The notes under the pieces are model-generated. The model saw nothing but the letters and a program-made list of their open reading frames with translations. It did not search any database and had not been told where the DNA came from. A stretch of DNA of 64,000 bases from Alphaproteobacteria bacterium (GTDB lineage Bacteria; Pseudomonadota; Alphaproteobacteria; CACIAM-22H2): the NCBI GenBank assembly GCA_016793165.1, contig JAEULA010000074.1, positions 1 to 64,000 of the forward strand, given 5' to 3'. Within the stretch, counting starts at the first letter, position 1; every line of letters starts with the position of its first letter. Positions 56,689-64,000 of the stretch are shown piece by piece. Made by a program: the position numbers and the translations under genes.

Positions 56689-56787
56689 GCAAGGCCTCCT
56701 CTGACGACGGTCCGAGGCTCCTTCTGGTTCTGCAGTCGCGGGAGCGCCTCTACCGACCGGTCCACGTAACTTTTCAGTCCGTCCGAA

Positions 56788-56797
56788 GTCAATTGAC
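56788..56797. promoter_or_regulatory. 10-bp palindrome in divergent promoter region
   Basis: GTCAATTGAC is a perfect 10-bp palindrome in a short AT-richer stretch of the 190-bp gap between the importer-3 binding-protein gene (start 56688) and the aminotransferase gene (start 56879). It contains TTGAC on both strands, so it could be a regulator operator or overlapping divergent -35 elements. No good -10 is found at 16-18 bp on either side. Confidence 0.35.
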
Positions 56798-56845
56798 GGC
56801 TGCGGCCGCGCCCCGCGCAGGGTGGCCCCGACGGGAGGGGCGGTC

Positions 56846-56851
56846 TATGAT
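56846..56851 (+). promoter_or_regulatory. Candidate -10 element for aminotransferase 56879
   Basis: TATGAT (5 of 6 bases like TATAAT) lies 33 bases before the ATG at 56879, matching the position of the boxes at 6813 and 43501. No clear -35 hexamer is present at the normal spacing (TGGCCC there). Confidence 0.4.
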
Positions 56852-56878
56852 CCCGCCGCCAGACCAGGAGAACTGCCG

Positions 56879-58276
56879 ATGACCACCGTCCGTCCCAATT
56901 CGCTGCAGGCCCGCGACGTCGCCGCCTTCCTGCACCCCTACACGAACCTGAAGGTCCACGAGAACACCGGCCCGCTCGTCATCAAGAAGGGACGCGGGAT
57001 CTACGTCTATGACGACGACGGCAAGGAGTACATCGAGGGTCTGGCCAGCCTCTGGTACGCGTCGCTCGGCTTCGACGAGGAGCGCCTGATCGAGGCGGCC
57101 ACCCGCCAGCTGCGCGAGCTGCCGACCTACCACGTGTTCGCCCACAAGTCGCACGAGCCGGGCATCGAGCTCGCCGAGCGGCTGCTTGCGATCGCCCCGG
57201 TGCCGATGTCGAAGGTCTTCTTCGCGAGCTCGGGCTCCGAGGCGAACGACACCGCGATCAAGATCATCTGGTACTACCACAACGCCATCGGCAAGCCGCA
57301 GAAGAAGAAGATCATCTCGCGCATCCGCGGCTATCACGGCGTCACCGTCGCGACGGCGAGCCTGACCGGCCTGCCCGCGAACCATCGCGACTTCGACCTG
57401 CCGATCGCCAACATCCTCCACACCAGCTGCCCGAGCTTCTACAACTTCGCCAAGCCCGGCGAGACCGAGGAGCAGTTCGCGACGCGCTGCGCCGACGAGC
57501 TCGAGGAGATGATCCGGCGCGAGGGTCCCGACACGGTCGCGGCGTTCTTCGCCGAGCCGATCATGGGCGCGGGCGGCGTGATCGTCCCGCCGAAGAGCTA
57601 TTTCGAGAAGATCCAGGCGGTCCTGCGCAAGTACGACGTGCTCTTCGTCGCCGACGAGGTGATCTGCGGCTTCGCGCGCACCGGGAACATGTGGGGCTCG
57701 CAGACCTTCGACCTGAAGCCCGACATGGTCTCGATGGCGAAGGCGCTGACGTCCGGCTACATCCCGCTCTCGGCGCTGATGATCAACGAGAAGATCTATC
57801 GCGGCCTGGTCACCCAGTCCGAGAAGATCGGCCTGTTCGGGCACGGCAACACCTACGCCGCGCATCCCGTCGCGGCGGCCGTCGGCGTCGAGACGCTGAA
57901 GATCTACGAGGAGCGCGACATCGTCGGCCACGTGCGCCGCGTCGGCGCGGTGATGCAGGCCGGGCTCGCCCGGCTTGGCGATCATCCGCTGGTCGGCGAG
58001 GTCCAGGGCGCCGGCCTGATCGCCGGCATCCAGCTCGTGCCGACGAAGAAGGAGCGCGCCGCCTTCGATCCGAAGCAGGCCGTCGCCCCGTTCATGGCCA
58101 AGCGCGCCGAGGCGCACGGCCTGATCTGCCGCGGCCTGTTCGGCGACCGCGTCGCCCTCTGCCCGCCGCTGGTCATCAACGAGGCGCAGGTCGAGGAGAT
58201 GCTGCGCCGCTTCCGCGCGGCGCTCGACGACACCTACGCGATGGTCCAGGAGAAGGGCCTGCTCAAGGCGGCCTGA
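56879..58276 (+). CDS. Class III PLP-dependent aminotransferase, omega-amino acid/polyamine type
   Basis: A 465-residue aminotransferase. Landmarks: GRGIYVYDDDGKEYIEGLA at the front, FFASSGSEANDTAIKI for phosphate binding, RGYHGVTVATASLTG, FVADEVICGFARTG with the pyridine Asp, and the PLP lysine K288 in SMAKALTSGYIP. It resembles putrescine/beta-alanine/omega-amino acid:pyruvate aminotransferases in length and motif wording (LWYASLGF). GGAG is eight bases upstream of the ATG at 56879. It is divergent from importer 3, and a PadR regulator follows after 133 bp. The amine donor is unknown. Confidence 0.94.
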   Translation: MTTVRPNSLQARDVAAFLHPYTNLKVHENTGPLVIKKGRGIYVYDDDGKEYIEGLASLWYASLGFDEERLIEAATRQLRELPTYHVFAHKSHEPGIELAERLLAIAPVPMSKVFFASSGSEANDTAIKIIWYYHNAIGKPQKKKIISRIRGYHGVTVATASLTGLPANHRDFDLPIANILHTSCPSFYNFAKPGETEEQFATRCADELEEMIRREGPDTVAAFFAEPIMGAGGVIVPPKSYFEKIQAVLRKYDVLFVADEVICGFARTGNMWGSQTFDLKPDMVSMAKALTSGYIPLSALMINEKIYRGLVTQSEKIGLFGHGNTYAAHPVAAAVGVETLKIYEERDIVGHVRRVGAVMQAGLARLGDHPLVGEVQGAGLIAGIQLVPTKKERAAFDPKQAVAPFMAKRAEAHGLICRGLFGDRVALCPPLVINEAQVEEMLRRFRAALDDTYAMVQEKGLLKAA

Positions 58277-58409
58277 GCCGCGGCGGGCGGCGCCCGCCGT
58301 CGCCGCAAGGACAGGGCGGGCGACCTCGCGTCGCCCGCCCTCTTCCGTCGCCGTCGGCCGCATGGCGCCGACGTCCGGGCCGGCCGGTCGGTCCACCAGG
58401 AACATCCGC

Positions 58410-58970
58410 ATGCCGCGTTTCGCCGACCAGTCGCTGATCCCGCAGGAAGCGGTGCATCTCTGCGCGCTCGGCCTGCTCAGCGAGGGCGAGCGTCGCTTCG
58501 GCGATCTCGCGATGGACGTCCGCCGCTTCGTCTCGCGCATGCTCGGGCCGTCGCTCGACATTCTCGGCACCTCGATCGAGAGCCTGCGCTACCAGGGGCT
58601 GATCGAACCGGTCGGGCCCCGCGCGGCACCCGGGCAGAGCCTGACCGGCGACACCACGGTCCGCATCACGGAGCAGGGGCGCGAGCTGTTCCTCGAGCTG
58701 ATGACCAGCCGGATCCGCACGCCGATGACGGACCTCTCCAAGCTGGTCGTGGCCCTCAAGCTGCGCTTCCTCGACCGCATCGACCGCGCCGAGCGGCGCG
58801 TCCAGCTCGAGCAGCTCCAGTCGGCGAGCGAGCAGGAGCTCGCCCGCCTCCAGGACCTGCGCAGCCAGCACGAAGCGCCGGGCGACCTGCTGGGCGAGTG
58901 GCTGGCGCAGGACATCGTCCAGACGGAAAGCCGGATCGACTGGTATCGCCGGCACCTCGAGGCGCTTTGA
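58410..58970 (+). CDS. PadR-like winged-helix transcriptional regulator
   Basis: A 186-residue protein. The N-terminal winged helix (about 10-90) contains LIPQEAVHLCALGLLSEGER, the PadR-style opening, and a wing around TTVRITEQGRELFLEL. The C-terminal part (about 105-186) is a long helical dimerisation region rich in Q/E/R (RAERRVQLEQLQSASEQELA), as in PadR-s1/Vinculin-type. AACATCC before the ATG at 58410 is a poor ribosome binding site; a start at 58362 is possible. It is transcribed like the aminotransferase and converges with the SDR gene. It may control the aminotransferase/importer-3 region. Confidence 0.75.
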   Translation: MPRFADQSLIPQEAVHLCALGLLSEGERRFGDLAMDVRRFVSRMLGPSLDILGTSIESLRYQGLIEPVGPRAAPGQSLTGDTTVRITEQGRELFLELMTSRIRTPMTDLSKLVVALKLRFLDRIDRAERRVQLEQLQSASEQELARLQDLRSQHEAPGDLLGEWLAQDIVQTESRIDWYRRHLEAL

Positions 58971-58988
58971 GCGCCCCCGCACCCCGGT

Positions 58989-59726
58989 TCACGCGAGGTG
59001 CTGGCCACCGGTGATGAAGATCTCGCTCCCGGTCACGTAGCTGAAGTCCGGTTCGCAGAGCTGGAAGATCACGCCCGCGACCTCGTCGGTCGTGCCCATC
59101 CGATGCATCGGGATGCGGGTGATCAGCGGCTCGTATTCGGCAGAGATCATCTCGGTGCGGATCTCGCCCGGCGCGACGGCATTGACGCGGATCCCCAGCG
59201 CGGCGAGCTCGGAAGCCATCTCGCGCGTGAGGGCCGAAAGCGCCGCCTTCGACGTCGAGTAGGCGGACCCCGCGAAGGGATGGATCGCATGGCCTGCGAT
59301 CGAGGTGACATTGACGATCGCGCCGCGCGCGCGCGCGAGGGGCTCGGCGAAGCCGCGTGCCAGGGCGATCGGCGCATAGAAGTTCAGCTCGAACACCTGG
59401 TGCCAGCCCTCCAGCGGGCCATGCAGGATCCCGAGCCGCTCCTTGTAGGGTGTCTTCGGGCTGACGCCCGCGTTGTTGACCAGCGCCTGGATCGGCGCGC
59501 CGTCGAGATAGGCGAGCACCGAGGCGATGAAGCGCTCGCGATCGGCCGGCAACGACAGGTCGGCGGTGACGTGATGGCTCCATTGCGGGTTCCGCCCGCA
59601 TTCGGGCGGCGGCGCCTCGCGGCTCACGGTGACGATCCGCCACCCCGCCTGCATGAACCGCTTCACCGTGGCATGACCGATCCCGCGCGACGCGCCCGTC
59701 AGCACCACCGTCTTGATATCGGCCAT
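58989..59726 (-). CDS. SDR-family oxidoreductase
   Basis: A 245-residue classical short-chain dehydrogenase/reductase. The cofactor loop TGASRGIG is at 10-17, NNAG follows at about 85, and the active site has the S of NVTSIAG and YSTSK (Y-x3-K) before the helix. The C-terminus YVTGSEIFITGGQHLA is typical. It should oxidise or reduce an alcohol/ketone with NAD(P); the acidic/basic residues after the second strand (TVSREAPP) favour NADP. The start at 59726 is set by the fold; longer readings to 60122 are only antisense to the kinase gene. It is divergent from the kinase at 59911. Confidence 0.93.
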   Translation of the reverse strand: MADIKTVVLTGASRGIGHATVKRFMQAGWRIVTVSREAPPPECGRNPQWSHHVTADLSLPADRERFIASVLAYLDGAPIQALVNNAGVSPKTPYKERLGILHGPLEGWHQVFELNFYAPIALARGFAEPLARARGAIVNVTSIAGHAIHPFAGSAYSTSKAALSALTREMASELAALGIRVNAVAPGEIRTEMISAEYEPLITRIPMHRMGTTDEVAGVIFQLCEPDFSYVTGSEIFITGGQHLA

Positions 59727-59910
59727 CGCCGGAACCTCTCGAAACTGGGACGCGGACGCTACTACGGCCTCCCGGCGAGAGCAGCGGCGGCGACGCCCGG
59801 CACGCCAAGAGCGATCCGGCGACGGCGCGTTTTGCCATGACGCCCGGCGCGGGTTCGGGCGATGCTCCGCGCGGTCGCGCCGCTTGCGACCCGCCCGCAA
59901 CCTCTCCCCG

Positions 59911-61920
59911 ATGACTCCGTCCGTCCCAGCCCCCGCCCCGACTTCCCCGCGCCCCGCCGTGCCCGGTGGCGAACCCGCCGCCGCTGCGCTCGCGGCGACG
60001 GCGGCGATCGCCGCGCTGCCGGACGGCATCCAGGTCTGGGATGCGAGCGGCCGCCTGGTCGCCTGGAACGAAGCGTTCATCGCGCTGTTCCCCACGCTGC
60101 GAGGACGGCTGTACCGCAGCATGACGATCGCCGATCTCGCCGGCCTCGCCTACGACCGGGTGGCGCCGGCCGGCGTGGGACTTCGCCGCGAGGAGTTCGT
60201 GGCGCAACGGCTCGCGCTGTTCGGCGGCGATGCCGGCGGCTGGGACTGTCCGCTGACGCCGGACCGAACGATCGAGGTCCGCGATCGCCGGACCGCCGAC
60301 GGCGGCGTGGTCTCGGTCTATCGCGACATGACCGAGATGCGCCTGAGCCAGAGCCGGCTGCGCGAGACCGAGACGCAGTTCCGCGACGGCATCGAGAGCA
60401 TGATCGACGGCTTCGTGCTGCTCGATCCCGAGGATCGGCTGCTGGCCTGGAACCAGGCCTATCTCACTCTGGTGCCGTATATGGCCGGCATCCTGCGCCC
60501 GGGCATCCGCTTCGCCGAGATGGTCGAGAAGGGCGCCCGCGCCCGCGATCCCGGCGCCCCGGCTGCGGAGATCGCGGGCGTGGTCGAGCGGCGAATGTCC
60601 CAGCACGTCGCCGCCGGCGCGCCGTTCGAGATCGAGACGGCCGGCGCCGGCCGGATCATCGAGGCCATCGAGCGGCGCACATCGATCGGCGGCATGGTGA
60701 TCGTGCTTCGCGACGTGACGCGGCGCCGGCTGGCCGAGCGACGGCAGCGCGAGACCGAGGCGCGGTTCCGCGACGGCATCGAGAGCATGGCCGAAGGCTT
60801 CACGCTCTGGGACGGCGACGACCGCCTCCGCGCGTGGAACCGCCGCTATCTCGAGATGTTCCCCGAGCGCGTCGAACTCGTGCGCGACGGCATCGCCTTC
60901 CAAGCGTTCAACGAGGCGATCCTGCGGCGGCGCCACCCCGGCGCCACGGCGGCGCAGCTCGCCGAGATGATCGCCGAGAGGATCCATCGGCACCGCGAGC
61001 CCGGCGGCGTCTGGGAGACCGTGCTGCCCGACGGCCGCGTGATCGAGGTGGTCGAGCAGCCCACGAGCGACGGCGGACGCGTCGCCGTCCATCGCGACGC
61101 GACGGCCCGGCGGCGCGAGCAGGCCGCGCTGATGCGTCTCCTCGCCGTCGAGCGCGATCTCAACGCCCAGCAGCGGCGCTTCGTCGCGATCGCGAGCCAC
61201 GAGTTCCGCACGCCCATGGCCGTGATCGACGGCGCGGCCCAGCGCATCGCCGCACGCCTGGGCCCCGACGCCGATCCCGACCTGCGGCGGCGGCTCGACC
61301 GGATCCGCAGCGCGATCACGCGGATGACGGACATGATCGACATGACGCTGTCGAGCGCGCGGCTGGACGAGGGGCGGCTTTCTCTCGCGCCGCAGCAGGT
61401 CGATCTCGGCCGCCTGCTTGGTGACGTCGTCGCCCGCCACCGGACGATCAGTCCACGCATCGCGATCGACTTCGCGCAGCCCGCGTTGCCACTGCCGATC
61501 GAATGCGATCCGAAGCTGGTCGATCAGATCTTCTCGAACCTGCTTTCCAACGCGATCAAGTACTCGGCGTCCGGCACCACGGTGCAGGTGACCATCGACG
61601 CGGCCGTGGACGGCGCAAGCGTGTCGGTCCGCGACGAGGGCGTCGGCATTCCTGCGGACGAGATCCCGAAGCTGTTCAACCGGTTCTTCCGGGCCCGCAC
61701 GGCCGCGGGCATCCAGGGAACCGGCATCGGGTTGCACCTCGTCAAGGAACTGGTCCAGCTCCACGGCGGCGCGATCGAGGTCGCCAGCGAGGTCGGGCAC
61801 GGCTCCGTGTTCACGGTCAGGCTCCCTGCCCGGATCGCCGGCACGGCCGGCGCGCGAGCGGGCGGCGACACGCCGCCGCCCGGCCGCCTCGGAACCGTCG
61901 AGCCGCCCCTCAGCCCGTGA
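59911..61920 (+). CDS. Soluble triple-PAS sensor histidine kinase (orphan)
   Basis: A 669-residue kinase with no transmembrane helix after the Pro/Ala-rich start. Three PAS_7-type domains lie at about 35-145, 151-270 and 279-400; the second and third begin with nearly the same segment (RETETQFRDGIESM and RETEARFRDGIESM), evidence for internal duplication. HisKA follows with H430 in IASHEFRTPM, then HATPase_c with NLLSNAIKYS, DEGVGIP and GTGIGLHLVK. No response regulator is adjacent. The ATG at 59911 is a guess; no clear ribosome binding site, and an earlier start is possible. The 3' end overlaps the convergent small gene by 11 bp. Confidence 0.9.
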   Translation: MTPSVPAPAPTSPRPAVPGGEPAAAALAATAAIAALPDGIQVWDASGRLVAWNEAFIALFPTLRGRLYRSMTIADLAGLAYDRVAPAGVGLRREEFVAQRLALFGGDAGGWDCPLTPDRTIEVRDRRTADGGVVSVYRDMTEMRLSQSRLRETETQFRDGIESMIDGFVLLDPEDRLLAWNQAYLTLVPYMAGILRPGIRFAEMVEKGARARDPGAPAAEIAGVVERRMSQHVAAGAPFEIETAGAGRIIEAIERRTSIGGMVIVLRDVTRRRLAERRQRETEARFRDGIESMAEGFTLWDGDDRLRAWNRRYLEMFPERVELVRDGIAFQAFNEAILRRRHPGATAAQLAEMIAERIHRHREPGGVWETVLPDGRVIEVVEQPTSDGGRVAVHRDATARRREQAALMRLLAVERDLNAQQRRFVAIASHEFRTPMAVIDGAAQRIAARLGPDADPDLRRRLDRIRSAITRMTDMIDMTLSSARLDEGRLSLAPQQVDLGRLLGDVVARHRTISPRIAIDFAQPALPLPIECDPKLVDQIFSNLLSNAIKYSASGTTVQVTIDAAVDGASVSVRDEGVGIPADEIPKLFNRFFRARTAAGIQGTGIGLHLVKELVQLHGGAIEVASEVGHGSVFTVRLPARIAGTAGARAGGDTPPPGRLGTVEPPLSP

Positions 61921-62275
61921 CGGAGACGACCTTGAACGGCCGCGTCACGCCGTCGTGCTCCGTGATCGAGACGTATTCGCCGGGCACGAAGGCGTGCCGG
62001 TCGAACTTGAAGATCGGCTCGTCGTCGGCGGCTCCGGGCTCGTAGGAGAAGACCCAACGCCCGCCGCGGGTGTGGAGGAGCTCGCCGTTCTCCTCCGGCT
62101 GATCCAGCCAGAATCGGCGCACGGTGCAGCGTGCGCGGTTCGCTCGCCACGCCTCGGCGTCGAGTCGCCCCTTGGCATCGAGCGGCGCGATGAACTCGTA
62201 GCCGCAATCCGAGCTGCCGCCAGGAAAATCATGCGTGCGGGCAAGCTCGAGCCGCACGGCCTGTAGGGACGACAT
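61910..62275 (-). CDS. Small protein of unknown function
   Basis: A 121-residue soluble, mixed alpha/beta protein that I cannot assign. It has YEFIAPLDAKGRLDAEAWRA, a CTVRRFW segment with W/R-rich strand, GGRWVFSYEPGAADDEP and a final strand FVPGEYVSITEHDGVTRPFK; the pattern suggests a compact beta barrel. GAGGAG lies seven bases before the ATG at 62275, a good start. Its stop is inside the 3' end of the kinase gene on the other strand. The gene follows the Usp-type gene (36 bp gap) in the same direction, so a stress-related role is possible by context only. Confidence 0.75.
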   Translation of the reverse strand: MSSLQAVRLELARTHDFPGGSSDCGYEFIAPLDAKGRLDAEAWRANRARCTVRRFWLDQPEENGELLHTRGGRWVFSYEPGAADDEPIFKFDRHAFVPGEYVSITEHDGVTRPFKVVSVTG

Positions 62276-62311
62276 CGTTGCACTCCTCTGTTTGACCGGT
62301 TCGCCGTCGCG

Positions 62312-63175
62312 TCAATGACCCATCAGCACGGGGATCGTCGCGTGCCGGATCACATGGGCGGTCACGCCGCCGAAGATCATCTGCCGCAGCCGGTTGTGCG
62401 TGTAGCCGCCCATGATCAGCAGCGCGGCGTTCACCGCCTCGCATTCCGCGACGATGGCCTGCGCCGCCGGGCGGCCCTTGCCTGACGCGAGGCGGACCTG
62501 CGCGCCGATGCGATGCCAGGCGAGATAGCGGACGACCGCTTCGGCGTCCGGCGAATTCGCCGATTCCTCGACCGCGACGACATGGACGCTCTTGGCGTTG
62601 GCCAGGAAGGGGATGCCCGCGGCCAGCGCGCGCGAGGACTCGGCGCTGCCGTTCCACGCGATGACGATGCTGCCGCTGTCGTTGATGACGTATTTCGAGG
62701 GCGCCATCATCACCGGACGCCCGGTGTCCAGCAGCGCCGCCTCGAAGGCGAGCATCGCCGCGACGCTGCCGTTCTCGCCCGGCTCGGGCACGATCGTGAG
62801 GTCGTTGAGCCGGCCGAGCCGCGCGATCCACTTGTCCTCGGCGCCGGCCTCGACCCGATACGCGCAGGACGGCATCTCGGCGACCCCCGGTGCCGGCGCC
62901 AGGGCGAGGCCCGACCCGGCCTGCCATGCGTCGAAGCTCGCCTTCGCGCGCGACGACCGCGAGTCCGCCTCGCGCTCGGCGCTGACCATGACCTGGTCGA
63001 TCAGCGCCGGGGACGCGCCTTCGCCCAGATAGGGCATCGTCTCGCGCGGGTCGGCCTTGGCATGCAGGACATCGACATGCGCGGTGAAGCGCTTGGCGAT
63101 CCGCGCCGCGAGATTCAACGAATGCTGATCGCTCTCGGTGCCGCTGATCGGCGCCAGGATTGACTTGAACGGCAT
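62312..63175 (-). CDS. Tandem-domain universal stress protein
   Basis: A 287-residue protein with two UspA folds: the first starts FKSILAPISGTESDQHSLN, the second GSIVIAWNGSAESSRALAAG. The second domain ends with GGYTHNRLRQMIFGGVTAHV, an ATP-type motif in which the usual S/T is absent and a G-G-V is found. GGAGGAG four bases before the ATG at 63175 supports the start; the longer frame to 63601 is antisense. It is a paralogue of the protein at 48140-48970 (similar RLRxxxxGG tail). Neighbours are a small unknown protein and an APH/ATPase. Confidence 0.92.
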   Translation of the reverse strand: MPFKSILAPISGTESDQHSLNLAARIAKRFTAHVDVLHAKADPRETMPYLGEGASPALIDQVMVSAEREADSRSSRAKASFDAWQAGSGLALAPAPGVAEMPSCAYRVEAGAEDKWIARLGRLNDLTIVPEPGENGSVAAMLAFEAALLDTGRPVMMAPSKYVINDSGSIVIAWNGSAESSRALAAGIPFLANAKSVHVVAVEESANSPDAEAVVRYLAWHRIGAQVRLASGKGRPAAQAIVAECEAVNAALLIMGGYTHNRLRQMIFGGVTAHVIRHATIPVLMGH

Positions 63176-63269
63176 CGACTCCTCCCTGCTGCTGGTCGCA
63201 TGACTGGACAGGACGGACTCTCGCACGAGCCGAGGCTTGGCCCAAGCCGGCAGATCGCGCGCCGGCCCT

Positions 63270-64000
63270 TCAGGAGATGGCGACCATCGCGCGTGCCGCC
63301 ACCTGCGACGGCTCGCCGCGGGCATCGATCCGATGCCACGCCGAAAGATCGCCCGTGTCGCGCGCAAGCTGCTGCCCGAGGACATCGGCCGTCGCATCCG
63401 ACGCGTCGTCGCGACGCCGGGCGATGCGCTGCGCCGCCTCGCCCGCATCGGGGTCGAGCCAGAGGCCGTCGAAGCGCAGCCCCGCCCGCGCGGCGACGGC
63501 CGCGATGGCGCGCCGTTCGTCGTCGCGCTGGTGGACGGCGTCGACCACGACCGATCGCCCCGCATCGAGGATGGCGGCACTGCGCGCGAGCAGCTCGGCA
63601 TAGACGCGAGCGGACATCCCGGCGGTGTAGTGCGCGGGCCCCAGGCGTTCGGTCGGCGCGACGCCCGCCAGCGCCTTGCGCACGACGTCGGAGCGCAGGA
63701 TCACCGCGCCCGGCGCCCGAGCGAGGCGGGGGGCGAGCGCGCGCGCGAGCGTCGTCTTCCCCGAGCCCGAGACGCCGCCGATCGCGACGAGGCGCGGGCG
63801 CTCCGGCGCGAGATAGCCGAGCGCGCGATCGAGATAGCCGCGCGCATCGTCGGCGACGGACGCGCGCGCGGCCGCATCGGGCGCGGCCACCGCGGCCGCG
63901 GCGCGGGTATGGGCGCGGATCCCCGCCCGCAAGGCGAGCATCAGCGGCAGGGCCCGCAGCCCGTCGCCCTCGGGCAGGATCTCGAGATAGGCGTTGAGCG
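63270..64000 (-). CDS. Bifunctional APH-like kinase / P-loop ATPase, C-terminal part
   Basis: The frame is open to the right edge of the window, so only the last 242 residues are seen. They start with LNAYLEILPEGDGLRALPLM and contain a P-loop kinase: Walker A IGGVSGSGKTT, then RSDVVRK, SARVYAELLARSAAIL and VVVDAVHQRDDERRAI, GLWLDPDAG, and RRDDASDATADVLGQQ. This is the C-terminal domain of the family in which an aminoglycoside-phosphotransferase-like (COG2187) half precedes an AAA/gluconate-kinase-like (COG0645) half. The APH half lies outside the window. It shares direction with the Usp gene (94-bp gap) and may belong with it. Confidence 0.87.
   Translation of the reverse strand, partial: LNAYLEILPEGDGLRALPLMLALRAGIRAHTRAAAAVAAPDAAARASVADDARGYLDRALGYLAPERPRLVAIGGVSGSGKTTLARALAPRLARAPGAVILRSDVVRKALAGVAPTERLGPAHYTAGMSARVYAELLARSAAILDAGRSVVVDAVHQRDDERRAIAAVAARAGLRFDGLWLDPDAGEAAQRIARRRDDASDATADVLGQQLARDTGDLSAWHRIDARGEPSQVAARAMVAIS

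Noticed and set aside
62291..62315. TTGAC...GTCAA inverted repeat between the Usp and small unknown genes as an FNR/FixK box
   Set aside because: The arms are only five bases and the spacer (14 bp) does not fit the TTGAT-N4-ATCAA pattern; part of it is the Usp stop region.

Overview
The window is about 64 kb of very GC-rich chromosomal DNA, densely packed on both strands, with no rRNA, tRNA, insertion sequence, prophage or CRISPR array that I could see. Gene content (many peptide/nickel-type ABC importers, repeated PAS-type histidine kinases, Usp proteins, formate-THF ligase, a bifunctional ManC, an alphaproteobacterial-style PyrE) and codon use suggest a free-living, heterotrophic alphaproteobacterium, perhaps Rhodospirillales/Hyphomicrobiales-like; the taxonomy is inference. 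No gene-free stretch exceeds 300 bp. Long overlapping ORFs in other frames are normal at this GC content and were discarded.

Layout. 1-11,276: a partial gene at the left edge, an MFS exporter, a small glycan-type operon (Gfo/Idh/MocA oxidoreductase fused to a sugar epimerase, then a GT4 glycosyltransferase), formate-tetrahydrofolate ligase, a class III aminotransferase with a membrane protein, and an acetolactate-synthase-like ThDP enzyme. 11,451-15,620: a single-chain CydDC-like ABC exporter and a PaaI-type thioesterase. 15,706-26,690: two consecutive five-gene peptide-type ABC importer operons on the minus strand, ordered substrate-binding protein, two permeases, two ATPases. 26,829-34,509: an orphan membrane histidine kinase, a serine/alanine-glyoxylate aminotransferase, and, divergently, a 2-keto-4-pentenoate-hydratase-like protein with a signal peptide followed by a YdiJ-type FAD/Fe-S dehydrogenase.

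34,510-42,605 is the most accessory-looking part: a Sel1-repeat protein, a GSU2403-like nucleotidyltransferase, a perfect AT-rich 12-bp inverted repeat between divergent genes, a Tat-type flavin amine oxidase, a small membrane protein, and a striking chimera (membrane anchor, pentapeptide repeats, and a GT4 glycosyltransferase interrupted by a Gly/Tyr-rich insert). These lead into VOC, methyltransferase and pyrE genes. 42,684-50,567: ChaC, a third importer lacking its own ATPases, an EamA permease, a Usp protein and bifunctional ManC. 50,586-59,726: a CCDC90-like small protein, another complete peptide ABC operon, a divergent class III aminotransferase, a PadR regulator and an SDR. 59,911-64,000: a soluble triple-PAS histidine kinase, a small unknown protein, a second Usp protein and a truncated APH/ATPase gene running off the right edge.

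The overall theme is scavenging: four peptide-type importer loci plus aminotransferases, a glyoxylate-transamination/2-hydroxyacid oxidation locus and one-carbon activation. The three complete minus-strand importer operons carry a strong GC hairpin just after the binding-protein gene, suggesting a shared way of making more binding protein than permease. The strongest leads for something undescribed are the pentapeptide-glycosyltransferase chimera, the inverted-repeat operator beside the nucleotidyltransferase, and the exported hydratase homologue.
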